Source of the DNA: Anoxybacterium sp963668245
GTDB taxonomy: Bacteria; Bacillota; Clostridia; Peptostreptococcales; Anaerovoracaceae
Assembly (NCBI GenBank): GCA_963668245.2
Contig: OY764195.2
Span: 372,001 to 436,000, forward strand
Reading direction: 5' to 3'
DNA: 64,000 nt
The notes beneath the pieces were generated by a model, which worked only from the letters and a program-made list of their open reading frames with translations, was not told the origin of the DNA and searched no databases. A program made the translations under genes and the position numbers. Positions 26,135-36,549 of this stretch are shown here, in pieces. The stretch's first letter is position 1. The number at the start of each line of letters is the position of its first letter.

Positions 26135-26887
26135 TCATGCATTTGCACCGGCAGCAAATGCAAATATATAAACACTTTTTGCACCAGCTGTGTTCAAAAC
26201 CTCGCTGCAAGCGTCCATTGTACTCCCTGTCGTATAAATGTCATCCACTAGCAGAATGTTCTTACCTCGTATGATATCGGCGGATTTTGGAGATAGTGTA
26301 AACACTCCGTGAACATTTCTTCTTCTTTCTTCTGCTCCAAGCCGGCTCATGGCTCCCGTGTCTATTGTGCGAATCAAACACTTCCCATTCCAATCCAAGC
26401 CTAAATAATTTGCTAAAAATCGAGACAGTACTTCGGCTTGATTATATCCACGAATCCTTTTCTTTTTTTCAAACATCGGAACTGGGACGATGACATCTAA
26501 AGATAAATTTTCAGGCAAAATCCGATCGCACATCAGTTGAGCCATTTTTCTACCCAAATACGCCTGTTCTTTGTATTTAAAACGATGCAGAAGCTCTCGT
26601 TCTTTCGTCTCATATGATACACAGCAAAACCCTTTGTCAAACACTCTAGGATACTCGATGCAATCATTACAAACAGAATCTTTGTATTTGTCTCCCAATG
26701 GTTTTCCGCATTGTTGGCAAGTCTTCCCATTGGCCCAATGGATATCCCGAACACAATCATCGCAAAGACTGTAAGGTCTACTGTCGTCAATTAGATTTCC
26801 ACAACAAATACAATAAATATTGGAAGGGAAAACCAATTCGCAAAACCCTTCTTTCAATAAAAAGCATTGATTTCTCCAATTTTTCAT
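26135..26887 (-). CDS. comFC: ComFC-like phosphoribosyltransferase-fold protein
   Basis: N-terminal zinc-binding double CxxC region (CICCGN ... CDDC ... CQQCGKPLG ... CNDC) and a C-terminal PRTase fold with the PRPP loop ILLVDDIYTTGST; the family segment KRIRGYNQAEVLSR is present. ComFC/GntX proteins help DNA uptake during natural transformation, though the reaction is unclear. ATG 26887 has AGGAG upstream, inside the end of recD2; the recD2 stop is 8 bases before it, so the two are coupled. Confidence 0.9.
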   Translation of the reverse strand: MKNWRNQCFLLKEGFCELVFPSNIYCICCGNLIDDSRPYSLCDDCVRDIHWANGKTCQQCGKPLGDKYKDSVCNDCIEYPRVFDKGFCCVSYETKERELLHRFKYKEQAYLGRKMAQLMCDRILPENLSLDVIVPVPMFEKKKRIRGYNQAEVLSRFLANYLGLDWNGKCLIRTIDTGAMSRLGAEERRRNVHGVFTLSPKSADIIRGKNILLVDDIYTTGSTMDACSEVLNTAGAKSVYIFAFAAGANA

Positions 26888-26895
26888 GGCCACTC

Positions 26896-29127
26896 CTATT
26901 CAAACGAAATATAGGTGGGTTCCTTTAATAGATTTTTTAGTCTAATGGCTAAGCCAGAATATCTCTCAGTAATCCGGTTATTGTCCACCATTCCGTTCAT
27001 TTTTCCTTCAGAACCGACCAGTATCACTGCTTTTTTTCCTCGGGTCACTGCAGTATAGAGTAGATTTCGGGTGGCCAAAATAGGAGGAAACCAAGAAACA
27101 GGCATAATGACAATTGGAAACTCACTTCCTTGACTTTTATGAACAGTAATTGCATATGCCAGTTCAATTTCATCTAATTGGGTAAAATCATATCGTACAA
27201 ATCTGCTTTCATCGTACACAACCGTGATTTCATTGAATTCTAGATCCACAGTTTTGATAAATCCCACATCTCCATTAAAAACACCCTGTCCCTCCGAAAA
27301 ATCTTCAATGCGTTTCCACGCCAGCTGATAGTTGTTCTTGATTTGCATCACTTTATCACCTTCTCGAAAGGTCCGATCTCCAAATGCTTTCTCAACAGCT
27401 CCGTCTCTTTGTGGATTTAACACTCCTTGCAGCTCCTTGTTGAGTTGTGTGCTTCCCAACACCCCTTTTCGAACAGGGGTCAGCACTTGCATGTCTTTTA
27501 TCGCGTCAAATCCTTGATAGTATTCTGGGAGTCTTTTGACACATAGTGTCTTGATTGTTTCCAGCATTTCTTTTTCCCCTTTTCTTCGGAGCAAAAAGAA
27601 ATCCTTGTCTTTTTCGTTGCAATCTGGATATTCACCACGATTTATTCTATGAGCATTGACAACAATAAGGCTTTCTTTTGCCTGGCGAAATATTTCAGTC
27701 AATTTCACCGAGTGAATCACTTCACTCTCAATCATATCCCTCAAAACATTTCCAGCCCCTACAGAAGGAAGCTGATCCGCATCTCCCACAACGATAACTC
27801 TCGTACCTGGTTTAATGGCGCTCAGAAGTCCATTCATCAATAAAATATCAATCATAGACGCTTCATCAATGATAATCGCATCAAATTCCAGCGGATCCTC
27901 TCCCGTTTTTCCAAAACGCATAGAATCCTCACCTTCAGAATAGTAATATTCCAACAGTCTATGGATGGTGGATGCTTCATATCCAGAAGTTTCTGTGATG
28001 CGCTTTGCAGCCCTTCCCGTAGGAGCGGCGATGGCTGTTTTTAATCCGCTGTACTCCAGTATCTTCATAATTGTATTGATGATTGTGGTCTTTCCAGTAC
28101 CCGGACCTCCTGTTATCACCGATATCCCGTTTTTTAGAGATGCCTTGATTGCATGCTTTTGGTTCTCTGACAGAAAAATTCCGGTCTCTTTTTCAGTTGT
28201 CATAATGAGCTGGTCAATATTTGCGTTGATTGCTTTGGGAACTGCCGAATCGAGTCCCAATAATGTTTTGCAGACATTTTGTTCTGCCACATAATATGGC
28301 ATGGAAAAAACAACTGCCCTTCCTTCCAGATTTTCAATATGAAGTTCCCCCTCAAAAGCCATTTGTACAAGAATATCATATACCTGCTCACTACCAACCT
28401 CCAGCATCTCTGCAGCTTTTTCACAAAAGAGCTTTTGCGGCACATAGGTATGCCCCTCATTGAGAAAAAGCCAAAGCGCATATTGAATTCCACTTTGGAT
28501 GCGATAGTCCGAATCTCTTCCAATCCCCATTTTTTCTGCAATTTTATCTGCTTTTTTAAACCCAATCCCAAAAACATCATCAACCAGCTGATACGGATTA
28601 TCACTGACCGCTTGAATGGTATCTCCACCATATACTTTATATAATTTCATTGCATAGGTTGCACCAATCCCAAACTGCTGAAAAAACAGAGTAATTTCTG
28701 CGAATTCCTTATGAGAGCGAAAAGCTTCTGATACTGAAGTGGCCTTTTTTTCGCCAATACCTTCTACTTCCGTCAAACGATATGGCTCCTTTTCGATAAC
28801 GTAAAAAGTATCATCGCCAAATTTTTTCACAATTGCCGCTGCTGTTTTTTTACCAATTCCTTTCAATACACCAGAAGACAAGAATGCCTCAATCCCTTCA
28901 TTGGTGTTGGGCATTTGTTCTTCGTATTCAGCAAAACTAAACTGCTCACCATAGGTAGGATGGTTCTTCCAAACTCCACGAAAAGTATACGCTCGCCCTT
29001 GTGAAGCTGTGGGCAAATATCCTACCGCAGTAAACTGCTCTGCTTCGTTTTCCACAATTGCAATCGTATAATAGTTTTCTTTATTATGATAGATGATTTC
29101 ATCAATATATCCTTTTTTTTCAACCAT
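26896..29127 (-). CDS. recD2: RecD-like DNA helicase (RecD2)
   Basis: SF1B 5'-3' helicase of the RecD2/YrrC type, not paired with RecBC. N-terminal OB-like and helix-hairpin-helix repeats (SSGVLKGIGKKTAAAIVKKFG; EVEGIGEKKA) precede the helicase core with Walker A (GGPGTGKTT), Walker B (IIDEASMID), DADQLPSVGAG, and the C-terminal YAITVHKSQGSEFP motif. 743 residues is typical. It is thought to work in replication-linked repair. Upstream of comFC on the same strand. Confidence 0.95.
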   Translation of the reverse strand: MVEKKGYIDEIIYHNKENYYTIAIVENEAEQFTAVGYLPTASQGRAYTFRGVWKNHPTYGEQFSFAEYEEQMPNTNEGIEAFLSSGVLKGIGKKTAAAIVKKFGDDTFYVIEKEPYRLTEVEGIGEKKATSVSEAFRSHKEFAEITLFFQQFGIGATYAMKLYKVYGGDTIQAVSDNPYQLVDDVFGIGFKKADKIAEKMGIGRDSDYRIQSGIQYALWLFLNEGHTYVPQKLFCEKAAEMLEVGSEQVYDILVQMAFEGELHIENLEGRAVVFSMPYYVAEQNVCKTLLGLDSAVPKAINANIDQLIMTTEKETGIFLSENQKHAIKASLKNGISVITGGPGTGKTTIINTIMKILEYSGLKTAIAAPTGRAAKRITETSGYEASTIHRLLEYYYSEGEDSMRFGKTGEDPLEFDAIIIDEASMIDILLMNGLLSAIKPGTRVIVVGDADQLPSVGAGNVLRDMIESEVIHSVKLTEIFRQAKESLIVVNAHRINRGEYPDCNEKDKDFFLLRRKGEKEMLETIKTLCVKRLPEYYQGFDAIKDMQVLTPVRKGVLGSTQLNKELQGVLNPQRDGAVEKAFGDRTFREGDKVMQIKNNYQLAWKRIEDFSEGQGVFNGDVGFIKTVDLEFNEITVVYDESRFVRYDFTQLDEIELAYAITVHKSQGSEFPIVIMPVSWFPPILATRNLLYTAVTRGKKAVILVGSEGKMNGMVDNNRITERYSGLAIRLKNLLKEPTYISFE

Positions 29128-29171
29128 TCTATGCCTTTCCAGTGACGTGTTTATGATTTGGTCAAGACCAT

Positions 29172-30137
29172 CTAAAACGTCTGTGGTTTATATACTTTTC
29201 GATTATCCAATGTCCATACTCGATCCGAAAAATCACCTGGATCTGTACCCTCAAGTGCTTCCTGCATATCATACATTCTCGCGTCGATAATATCTAGATA
29301 ATGCAACATTTCCGCTTCAGGAAACAAAGGTTTTTTGGGGCTCCCAAAATCAGGTTCATAGTGATGAGAAAGAATCATATGCTCTATCATTACCGCTTTT
29401 TCGTTATTGATTCCAAGCTCTTCAGCTAATCGTTCTACACGCTTTACCCCTTGCACCAAATGGCCTAAAAGTTGTCCTTCAAAAGAATATCCAGATGCAA
29501 TTCCAAGCTGATTTGCTTCTATTTCATTGATTTTTTCCATGTCATGAAGAATCACTCCTGTGCAAACCAAATCTCGGTTTAAGTTTGGATAGACTTCACA
29601 AACACGCTCTGCAGTCATAAGCATTCGCTTCATATGAAAGAGCAACCCCGCCAGCTCTGCATGGTGGTTTTTAGAAGCAGCGGGATAATACATCAATTTC
29701 GCTTTGTTATCCGCCAGTACGCGTAGAGAAAGATTCTTAAAATCTTGATCACCCATGGATTCTGCAATATCATTGATGAACTGATACATGTCCTCCGCTC
29801 TCTCTGGTGCAGATTTAATATAGTCCATTAGTTCAATCTGATCCTCTGGAACAGATTTTCTGATCTTCAAAACACGAATTTGGCGCATGCCATTCCATTC
29901 TGTTACATTTCCTTTGATTTTTACGATATCCCCTTCTCCAATTTCATTGAGAGAAGGAAGTTCCGTATCAGCCACATCCCATTTCTTTGCAGTTAATTCA
30001 CCAGTAGAATCCGCAACAATCATATCCAAATATTGCTTTTTATTGGAGCCAATCTTAATTCCAATCATTTTGATCATAAAAAAATCTTGTATTTCCTCAT
30101 CGGTCTTTAAATGACCTATGTAAACTTCTTTCATCAT
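29172..30137 (-). CDS. yhaM: YhaM-type 3'-5' exoribonuclease / HD-domain nuclease
   Basis: An N-terminal OB-fold (IKIGSNKKQYLDMIVADSTGELTAKKWD) is followed by an HD domain (HHAELAGLLFHM, ILHDMEKI, MILSHHYEPDFGSPK) as in YhaM/CbfI nucleases that trim RNA and single-stranded DNA from the 3' end. AAGGAGGA lies just before the ATG pair at 30137/30134, so I reject the longer frame from 30185. About 320 residues, normal for the family. Confidence 0.9.
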   Translation of the reverse strand: MMKEVYIGHLKTDEEIQDFFMIKMIGIKIGSNKKQYLDMIVADSTGELTAKKWDVADTELPSLNEIGEGDIVKIKGNVTEWNGMRQIRVLKIRKSVPEDQIELMDYIKSAPERAEDMYQFINDIAESMGDQDFKNLSLRVLADNKAKLMYYPAASKNHHAELAGLLFHMKRMLMTAERVCEVYPNLNRDLVCTGVILHDMEKINEIEANQLGIASGYSFEGQLLGHLVQGVKRVERLAEELGINNEKAVMIEHMILSHHYEPDFGSPKKPLFPEAEMLHYLDIIDARMYDMQEALEGTDPGDFSDRVWTLDNRKVYKPQTF

Positions 30138-30406
30138 GTATCCTCCTTGTATATTGGGCGAGGGCCATCTTTGCCATGTCACCAAATCTTACAGTTGGTG
30201 TTTCTCCCAAGTCTATTATATACTAAAATTCCCTATGCTATCAATAAAAAGAGCCTTTCTTCTTTTCCTTTTCCATCTGTATTCATCCAGCTTCATTGTT
30301 TCTCATTGACAAAGATTTCCGCTGCCTATAATTTACTTTTCGATTCCCTATGGTATAATAGGAAAGACTCATGTAATAGGACGTATGCGTCAAAATGGAG
30401 GGAAAA

Positions 30407-32392
30407 ATGAAATCAATTGGTCTATTGCGAGCAGCTGCCGTCACTCCGGTATTGAAAGTTGCAAATCCCCAATTCAATTGCGAAGAGATCATTCGTTGTG
30501 CCAAAGAGGCAGCCGAAAATGGAGCTGCTGTTATTTTGTTTCCCGAACTAGCAATCAGCGGGTATACTTGTGCCGATTTGTTCTACCAAGAATTTTTATA
30601 CGAAAAGTCCTTGGCAGCGTTGCAAACCATAGCAAGCAATACTTCTTCTTTGTCTGCCGTGGTTGTGGTGGGCTGTTATTTTCGGTTGGAAAACAATTTA
30701 TATAATTGTGCCGCTTTGCTGCAAGGGGGAAAAATCAAGGGCATCGTTCCAAAAATGTACTTGCCGAATTATAAAGAATTTTATGAAGCAAGATGGTTTG
30801 CTTCTGGAATAAATATATCGAAACAAATTAAGTCCATATCTCTTTTCGGGGAAGAGATTCCGTTTGGGCACCTTTTATTCCAAGATAAAACTTGTGGAGT
30901 TACGCTGGGAATTGAAATCTGCGAGGATCTTTGGGTTCCCATCACACCAGGTTCTCTTCTGGCAGTCAATGGCGCTCAAATTTTGTTGAATCCTTCCGCA
31001 AGCAACGAAACCGTTGCAAAATCAGAATACCGACGCAATTTAGTGTCTATGGATAGTGCAAAAAATATCTGCGGTTATATCTACGCCTCTGCAGGTGTCC
31101 ATGAATCTACTACCGACCTTGTATTTAGCGGCCATAACCTGATTGCAGAAAACGGCACCGTCTTAGCCGAAAGTGAATCTTTTCAGCGAACGAGTCAAAT
31201 TACTTATGGGGAAATTGACTATGAGCGCATCCGATTTGAAAGAAGCTATGGTCAAAATTTTGATTTATCAGCTTCTGCTCTAAATATGAGAAATCAATAT
31301 CAAGCAATTCCTTTGGATTCCCTGCCTGTTTGCAAATCAGTAGAAGGCAGATTATACCGCACCTATCCTAAGAATCCATTTGTACCCTCTGACCCTTCCA
31401 CTGTAGACCAAAGATGTCGAGAAATATTTCATATACAAGCTTCTGGTCTAGCCAAACGAATGGAACATACCCATGCAAAGACCGCTGTGGTTGGTATTTC
31501 AGGGGGGTTAGACTCAACACTGGCATTATTGGTATGTGCTGAAACATTTAAACGAATCAACAAGGATCCAAAAGATATCGTTGCCATCACAATGCCCGGC
31601 TTTGGAACAACAGGCAAAACTTACCAAAATGCACAAACAATTATGAAGTTACTTGGTGCAGACGTAAGAGAAATTCCGATTAGAAACGCTGTTATGCAGC
31701 ACTTTGCCGACATTGAGCACGACCCATCCATTCACGATGTGACATACGAGAATTCGCAAGCCAGAGAGAGAACACAAATTTTGATGGACGTTGCAAATAA
31801 AGAAGGTGGTCTTGTGATTGGCACAGGAGATCTTTCGGAGGTGGCTCTTGGCTGGTCTACATACAATGGAGATCATATGTCCATGTACGGCGTGAATGCA
31901 AGCGTTCCTAAAACCCTCGTCAAATTTGTCATCAAATGGGTTATGGATCATCGTCTTTCAGGTCCCAATGAAGATATGGCTTACAGCTCGGACAATGGTT
32001 TATTAAGATCAACATTGCAGGATATTATGGATACTCCGATTTCACCTGAATTATTGCCTCCAGATTCATCTGGGGAGATTGCTCAAAAAACAGAAGATAC
32101 GGTAGGTCCATATATTCTTCACGACTTCTTTATGTTCTATACATTGCGTTTTGGAATGCGCCCTAAAAAGTTGCTCTATATTGCGGCGCAAACATTTTCA
32201 GAGGAATACGATGAAAGCTTTATCAAAAAATGGCTTACTGTATTCTATCGCAGGTTCTTCTCTCAACAATTCAAAAGAAGTTGCATCCCTGACAGTCCAA
32301 AAGTTGGATCTGTCAGCTTATCTCCTAGAGGTGATTGGAGAATGCCTAGTGATGCGGATGCTTCCATGTGGCTAAAAGAACTGGAAGAATAA
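30407..32392 (+). CDS. nadE: glutamine-dependent NAD+ synthetase
   Basis: Long, two-domain form: an N-terminal nitrilase-like amidase (about residues 1-280; Glu in FPELAISGYTCADL, Lys in KMYLPNYKEFYE, Cys in GIEICEDLW) supplies ammonia to the C-terminal synthetase with the PP-loop SGGLDSTLAL (about residue 365). It makes NAD+ from nicotinate adenine dinucleotide in the cytoplasm. ATG 30407 has GGAGGG upstream; the ATG four codons earlier overlaps that site. Monocistronic with its own terminator. NAD supply is relevant for the hydrogenase that follows on the other strand, but no link is shown. Confidence 0.95.
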   Translation: MKSIGLLRAAAVTPVLKVANPQFNCEEIIRCAKEAAENGAAVILFPELAISGYTCADLFYQEFLYEKSLAALQTIASNTSSLSAVVVVGCYFRLENNLYNCAALLQGGKIKGIVPKMYLPNYKEFYEARWFASGINISKQIKSISLFGEEIPFGHLLFQDKTCGVTLGIEICEDLWVPITPGSLLAVNGAQILLNPSASNETVAKSEYRRNLVSMDSAKNICGYIYASAGVHESTTDLVFSGHNLIAENGTVLAESESFQRTSQITYGEIDYERIRFERSYGQNFDLSASALNMRNQYQAIPLDSLPVCKSVEGRLYRTYPKNPFVPSDPSTVDQRCREIFHIQASGLAKRMEHTHAKTAVVGISGGLDSTLALLVCAETFKRINKDPKDIVAITMPGFGTTGKTYQNAQTIMKLLGADVREIPIRNAVMQHFADIEHDPSIHDVTYENSQARERTQILMDVANKEGGLVIGTGDLSEVALGWSTYNGDHMSMYGVNASVPKTLVKFVIKWVMDHRLSGPNEDMAYSSDNGLLRSTLQDIMDTPISPELLPPDSSGEIAQKTEDTVGPYILHDFFMFYTLRFGMRPKKLLYIAAQTFSEEYDESFIKKWLTVFYRRFFSQQFKRSCIPDSPKVGSVSLSPRGDWRMPSDADASMWLKELEE

Positions 32393-32427
32393 AGCACATT
32401 TGACTGCGCCCGTGCTGGGCGCACAAT

Positions 32428-32472
32428 AAAAGCTGCACTTTACGGTTTCCCGTCATAAAGTGCAGCTTTTTT
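32428..32472. terminator. terminator between nadE and hydA
   Basis: A 15-bp stem (32428-32442 with 32456-32470), extended by a short inner CGG/CCG pairing, with T run on the plus strand; the two genes converge here. Confidence 0.88.
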
Positions 32473-32492
32473 CATCGCATCACGTTGTGATA

Positions 32493-34190
32493 TTATATTT
32501 CTTTTTCACATCCATACTCAACGTGAAGCAACTCATGTTCCCGTTCCTTTAAAATGCCTTTATATAAATTCTCCATCAAAGGATTTTCATCCGACCTCTT
32601 AATGCTGGACAGTTTGTCTGCTGAATACAATCCCTTGCTACGCTCTTCCATATCTGAAAACGGCGCATACGGTTGGCCTGCTCCATTCACACAGCCTCCC
32701 GGACATGCCATGACCTCAATGAAGTCATACGTTTCTCCTTGTTTCATGCTTTCAATTAAGTTGAGTGCATTTTTCAATCCACTCACCACTGCTAATTTTA
32801 GTTTTTTTTCGCCAATGGTAATCGAAGACGTTTTCACACCTTCTAAGCCTCTCACATCACGATATGTCATCGCAAAGTGACCTAAGGTTGAGTGTTTCTC
32901 ATAAAATCGTCTAAGTACCGCCTCCGTAACGCCTCCAGACACTCCAAAGATTACCCCTGCTCCGGTATAAATCCCAAGTGGCAAATCCATTGCTTCTGGT
33001 TCCAATTCAGAAAACACTATCCCCGAGCTTTTAATCATCTTGATCAATTCTTGTGTTGTAATCACACAATCTACTGCGGGACCCTCTTTCCGCAGAAACT
33101 CTTCTCTCGCTGCTTCGAATTTCTTTGCAGTACAAGGCATTACTGCAACATGAAAAGACTTCTTCCCAGGCATACTGCATTGCGTCTTGACCACTGATGC
33201 TAACATCTGCATCGGCGAACGACAAGTGGACAGGTGAGGAATCAGTTCTGGCATACGTTTTTCGCAATAGTTCACCCATGCTGGACAGCATGATGTATAT
33301 AGAGGCATTGGTTTTTCACTCGTCTCAATTCTTCGAATCAGTTCTTCAGATTCTTCTAGCACCGTTAGATCCGCACCCGTAGAAGTATCATATATTCTAT
33401 CAAAACCCATTCTTCTAAGAGCTGCTACGATTCTACCAATAGAATTTTCACCTGCTGACAGCCCCAATTCCTTTCCGATTGCAACTCTCACAGCTGGAGC
33501 AATTTGAACCGAAACCACGGCGTCTCTGTCTTCAAGGGCTTCCCAAACTTGATCCATGTTGCTTTTGACTACAATTGCGCCAGTTGGGCAAACTGCCGCA
33601 CACTGACCACAACCAACGCAAGGGGAGTCTGCAATCGGTCTGTCAAAAGAGGTACTCACTCGCATTTTTGCTCCTCTTTCAACAAAATCAATGGCACCTA
33701 CACCCTGTATCTCATTGCAAACTCTTACACAGTCTCCACATAAGATGCATTTTTGTTGATTTCTTGAAATACAATATGAAGATTCGTCTGGATGCGGGTC
33801 GGCAGCATCATTGGGAAATCGTACTTTACCCATATCAAACCGAATCGCAAGTTCTTGAAGCTTACAGTTTCCATTGTTACTGCAAGAGTTACAATCACTG
33901 CAATGGTTTGCAAGAAGCAGCTCTAAAATCATTTTTCTATATTTTCTAAGTCGACCAACATTGGTCTTTATTTCCATCCCTGCTCTTGGTGGAGTAGAAC
34001 ACGCGGCTTCCAAGTCACCGTTTTGATTTTCTACCATACACATCCGGCATGCACCATAAACGGAAAGATCGCTGTGGTAACAGAAGGTAGGTAACTTGAT
34101 CCCTATTTTTCGAATCAATTCTAAAATATTCTTTTCTCCATTGATTTCAACAGGAATTCCGTCTATGATCATATATTCCTTTGTATTCAT
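32493..34190 (-). CDS. hydA: [FeFe] hydrogenase catalytic subunit HydA
   Basis: NADH-linked [FeFe] hydrogenase large subunit. In order: 2Fe-2S ferredoxin domain (CRMCMVE), a His-Cys cluster region (HCSDCNSCSNNGNC), two 4Fe-4S motifs (CILCGDCVRVC; CVGCGQCAAVCP), then the H-cluster domain with TSCCPAW (about 300), MPCTAKK (about 350) and ACPGGCVNGAGQP (about 495). A C-terminal small-subunit domain closes it. 565 residues fits the trimeric class. With HydB and HydC upstream it forms an enzyme that couples NADH and, in many clostridia, reduced ferredoxin to H2 (electron-confurcating). AGGAGG lies before the start, one base after hydB. Confidence 0.95.
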   Translation of the reverse strand: MNTKEYMIIDGIPVEINGEKNILELIRKIGIKLPTFCYHSDLSVYGACRMCMVENQNGDLEAACSTPPRAGMEIKTNVGRLRKYRKMILELLLANHCSDCNSCSNNGNCKLQELAIRFDMGKVRFPNDAADPHPDESSYCISRNQQKCILCGDCVRVCNEIQGVGAIDFVERGAKMRVSTSFDRPIADSPCVGCGQCAAVCPTGAIVVKSNMDQVWEALEDRDAVVSVQIAPAVRVAIGKELGLSAGENSIGRIVAALRRMGFDRIYDTSTGADLTVLEESEELIRRIETSEKPMPLYTSCCPAWVNYCEKRMPELIPHLSTCRSPMQMLASVVKTQCSMPGKKSFHVAVMPCTAKKFEAAREEFLRKEGPAVDCVITTQELIKMIKSSGIVFSELEPEAMDLPLGIYTGAGVIFGVSGGVTEAVLRRFYEKHSTLGHFAMTYRDVRGLEGVKTSSITIGEKKLKLAVVSGLKNALNLIESMKQGETYDFIEVMACPGGCVNGAGQPYAPFSDMEERSKGLYSADKLSSIKRSDENPLMENLYKGILKEREHELLHVEYGCEKEI

Positions 34191-34191
34191 C

Positions 34192-36072
34192 CTATACTAC
34201 CTCCTCAATCGCGCCAAACGGGCACTGATCAATGCATGCCTCACACTTTATGCATTTCGTCCCATCAACTATATATGGCTTTTTCAGTTCTCCTGCGATT
34301 GCATCAACTGGGCATACTTTTACACATTTTCCGCAACCTTTACACAATTCAGGTTTAATTCTGATTACCTTCAGCTTCTGACAGCTCCCTGCCGGACATC
34401 TTTTTTCAAAAATATGTGCTTCGTATTCATTGCGGAAATTCTTAATCGTACTAATAACAGGAAGTGCCGCAGTTTTTCCAAGCCCACACAACGCCGTATT
34501 TGAAATCGTATCTGCCAGTTCTAGCAGCAAATCGATATCCCCAGCTTCTCCCCGGCCCTCAACAATACGTTCCAAAATGGCAAGCATTCTCTTTGTTCCC
34601 TCACGACATGGCACACATTTTCCGCAAGATTCATTTTGAGTAAAATTCATAAAAAATCTAGCAATTTCAACCATACACGTATCTTCATCAAGTACGACCA
34701 ATCCTCCCGATCCAATCATTGCACCCGCTTTTTTCAAGGAGTCAAAATCAAGAGGGAGGCTAAGATGTTCTTCTGTCAAACAACCCCCTGAAGGGCCACC
34801 AATTTGTACCGCTTTAAACTTCTTTCCACCACGCATACCACCGCCTACATCAAAAATGACTTCTCCTAGCGTGGTACCCATAGGAACCTCAATGAGTCCT
34901 GTATTTTCGATGTTTCCAGTCATTGCAAATGCTTTTGTTCCCGGACTTGTTTCAGGTCCAATGCTGCGATACCAATCTGCCCCATTGCAAATGACAAGGG
35001 GTACATTTGCAAATGTTTCTACATTATTCAAAAGAGTGGGTTTGTCAAATAGTCCTTGTTCTACTGTTCGAGGAGGCTTAACTCTTGGCATTCCACGTTT
35101 TCCTTCCAACGAAGCCGTCAATGCACTTCCTTCTCCGCACACAAAAGCCCCTGCTCCTCTGCTTATTTGAAGATGAAAAGAGAAATCAGATCCAAGAATA
35201 TGTTCGCCCAAGAGGCCCAATTCTGTAGCTTGCATGATGGCAGTCTGCAAGCGTTCAACGGCCAGAGGGTATTCTGCGCGAACATAAATATATCCTTCCG
35301 TTGCTCCGCATGCCAAGGCTCCAATCATCATACCTTCAATCATACGATGAGGATCTCCTTCCATGATGCTTCTATCCATGAATGCACCTGGATCTCCCTC
35401 ATCACCATTGCACACAACGTACTTTTGTGAGCTTTTCTGCTTTTTCACTTGGGACCATTTTCGACCTGCAGGAAATCCACCACCTCCACGTCCTCTTAGA
35501 TTGGAGTCAGAAATTTCCTGGATAATCTGATTTTCATTCATTTCAAATAAAGCTTTTTCAAAGGCCGAATATCCCCCATTTGCAAGGTATTCTTTAATAG
35601 AAGTTGCATCCAGTTTCCCGCAATGTTCAAGAACAACGCGAGTTTGTTTTTCGTAAAAAGGTATTTCCTCTTGTTTCGAATACGAGATACCTTCTTTTTG
35701 ATATACCAGTTGTTCACAGCAGAAGCCATTGCGTATGGTTTTTTCTATAATCTCTTCACAGTCGCTTAGCTTAACCTTTGTATATAAATACCCTTGGGGT
35801 TCGATTAACAGAAGGGGACCCATTTCACAAAATCCATGACACCCACTTTTCTTGATACCCACTGGTTGTTCATGCGCTATATCCTTTTCAAGTTCTATAC
35901 TACAAGGAATTCCTTTTTCCACCAATATTCTCACAAGTTCTTTATATATTTCCAACGCACCACTGGCAACACAGCCAGTACCAGCACAAACCAAAATTCT
36001 TTTTTTCTCCGATTTTAAATAGTCTTCATATTCTTTTCTAAAATGAATTAAATCTTCCCTGCAAGTAAGCAT
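34192..36072 (-). CDS. hydB: NuoF-like hydrogenase subunit HydB
   Basis: Flavin subunit that exchanges electrons with NAD(H). An N-terminal thioredoxin-like 2Fe-2S domain (CAGTGCVASGA ... CHGFCEMGP) precedes the NuoF core with the NADH/FMN motif GRGGGGFPAGRKW, the GDEGDPGAF loop, and the 4Fe-4S motif CGKCVPCREGT. Two C-terminal 4Fe-4S motifs (CKGCGKCVKVCP, CIKCEACIDQCP) link to HydA. Length 626 is as expected for HydB. It sits between hydC and hydA with gaps of six and one bases, so the three are coupled. Confidence 0.95.
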   Translation of the reverse strand: MLTCREDLIHFRKEYEDYLKSEKKRILVCAGTGCVASGALEIYKELVRILVEKGIPCSIELEKDIAHEQPVGIKKSGCHGFCEMGPLLLIEPQGYLYTKVKLSDCEEIIEKTIRNGFCCEQLVYQKEGISYSKQEEIPFYEKQTRVVLEHCGKLDATSIKEYLANGGYSAFEKALFEMNENQIIQEISDSNLRGRGGGGFPAGRKWSQVKKQKSSQKYVVCNGDEGDPGAFMDRSIMEGDPHRMIEGMMIGALACGATEGYIYVRAEYPLAVERLQTAIMQATELGLLGEHILGSDFSFHLQISRGAGAFVCGEGSALTASLEGKRGMPRVKPPRTVEQGLFDKPTLLNNVETFANVPLVICNGADWYRSIGPETSPGTKAFAMTGNIENTGLIEVPMGTTLGEVIFDVGGGMRGGKKFKAVQIGGPSGGCLTEEHLSLPLDFDSLKKAGAMIGSGGLVVLDEDTCMVEIARFFMNFTQNESCGKCVPCREGTKRMLAILERIVEGRGEAGDIDLLLELADTISNTALCGLGKTAALPVISTIKNFRNEYEAHIFEKRCPAGSCQKLKVIRIKPELCKGCGKCVKVCPVDAIAGELKKPYIVDGTKCIKCEACIDQCPFGAIEEVV

Positions 36073-36078
36073 GCTATT

Positions 36079-36549
36079 CTACCTCCCTAGCTCTAATAAA
36101 AGTGCCGATGTGGAATCTGGAGTCATTGCTGGATACACTTTGTCGTTGACAGTAATAACTGGAGCCAAACCACACGCACCCAGACAGGAAACAGTTTCCA
36201 CAGTAAACATCAAATCATCTGTTGTCGATTTTGCTTCAGACAAATTAAGTTCTTTTCGGAGTCTTTCTAAGATTGGAATCGATTTTCTTACATGACATGC
36301 TGTTCCATCGCAGATTTTAATCACATATTTCCCTTTTGGTTGCAACGAAAAATTTTCATAAAAGGTTGCCACACTATATACACTAACCTCGCTTACTCCT
36401 AATCTTTTCGCCAAATACGGGAAAATCTCCTCTGGCAAATACCGATAATGTTCCTGTATGCTTTGTAAAATACCGATTACTGCACTTGGTTTGAACTGAG
36501 CCAACGCCGCAATTTCTTCCACTGGGGAATAGTCAAAATTTTTGTCCAT
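36079..36549 (-). CDS. hydC: NuoE-like hydrogenase subunit HydC
   Basis: Thioredoxin-like 2Fe-2S subunit with the four family cysteines (CDGTACHV and CLGACGLAP) and the helical N-terminus (LQSIQEHYRYLPEEIFPYLAKRLGVSEVSVYSVATFYENF). First gene of hydCBA. The longest frame begins at a TTG at 36612 with no site; AGGAGG lies 14 bases before ATG 36549 and 11 before GTG 36552, so the start is one of these. Confidence 0.92.
   Translation of the reverse strand: MDKNFDYSPVEEIAALAQFKPSAVIGILQSIQEHYRYLPEEIFPYLAKRLGVSEVSVYSVATFYENFSLQPKGKYVIKICDGTACHVRKSIPILERLRKELNLSEAKSTTDDLMFTVETVSCLGACGLAPVITVNDKVYPAMTPDSTSALLLELGR

Noticed and set aside
30111..30410. 99-residue frame upstream of nadE
   Set aside because: It overlaps the yhaM start region and the nadE leader in a different frame, without homology.
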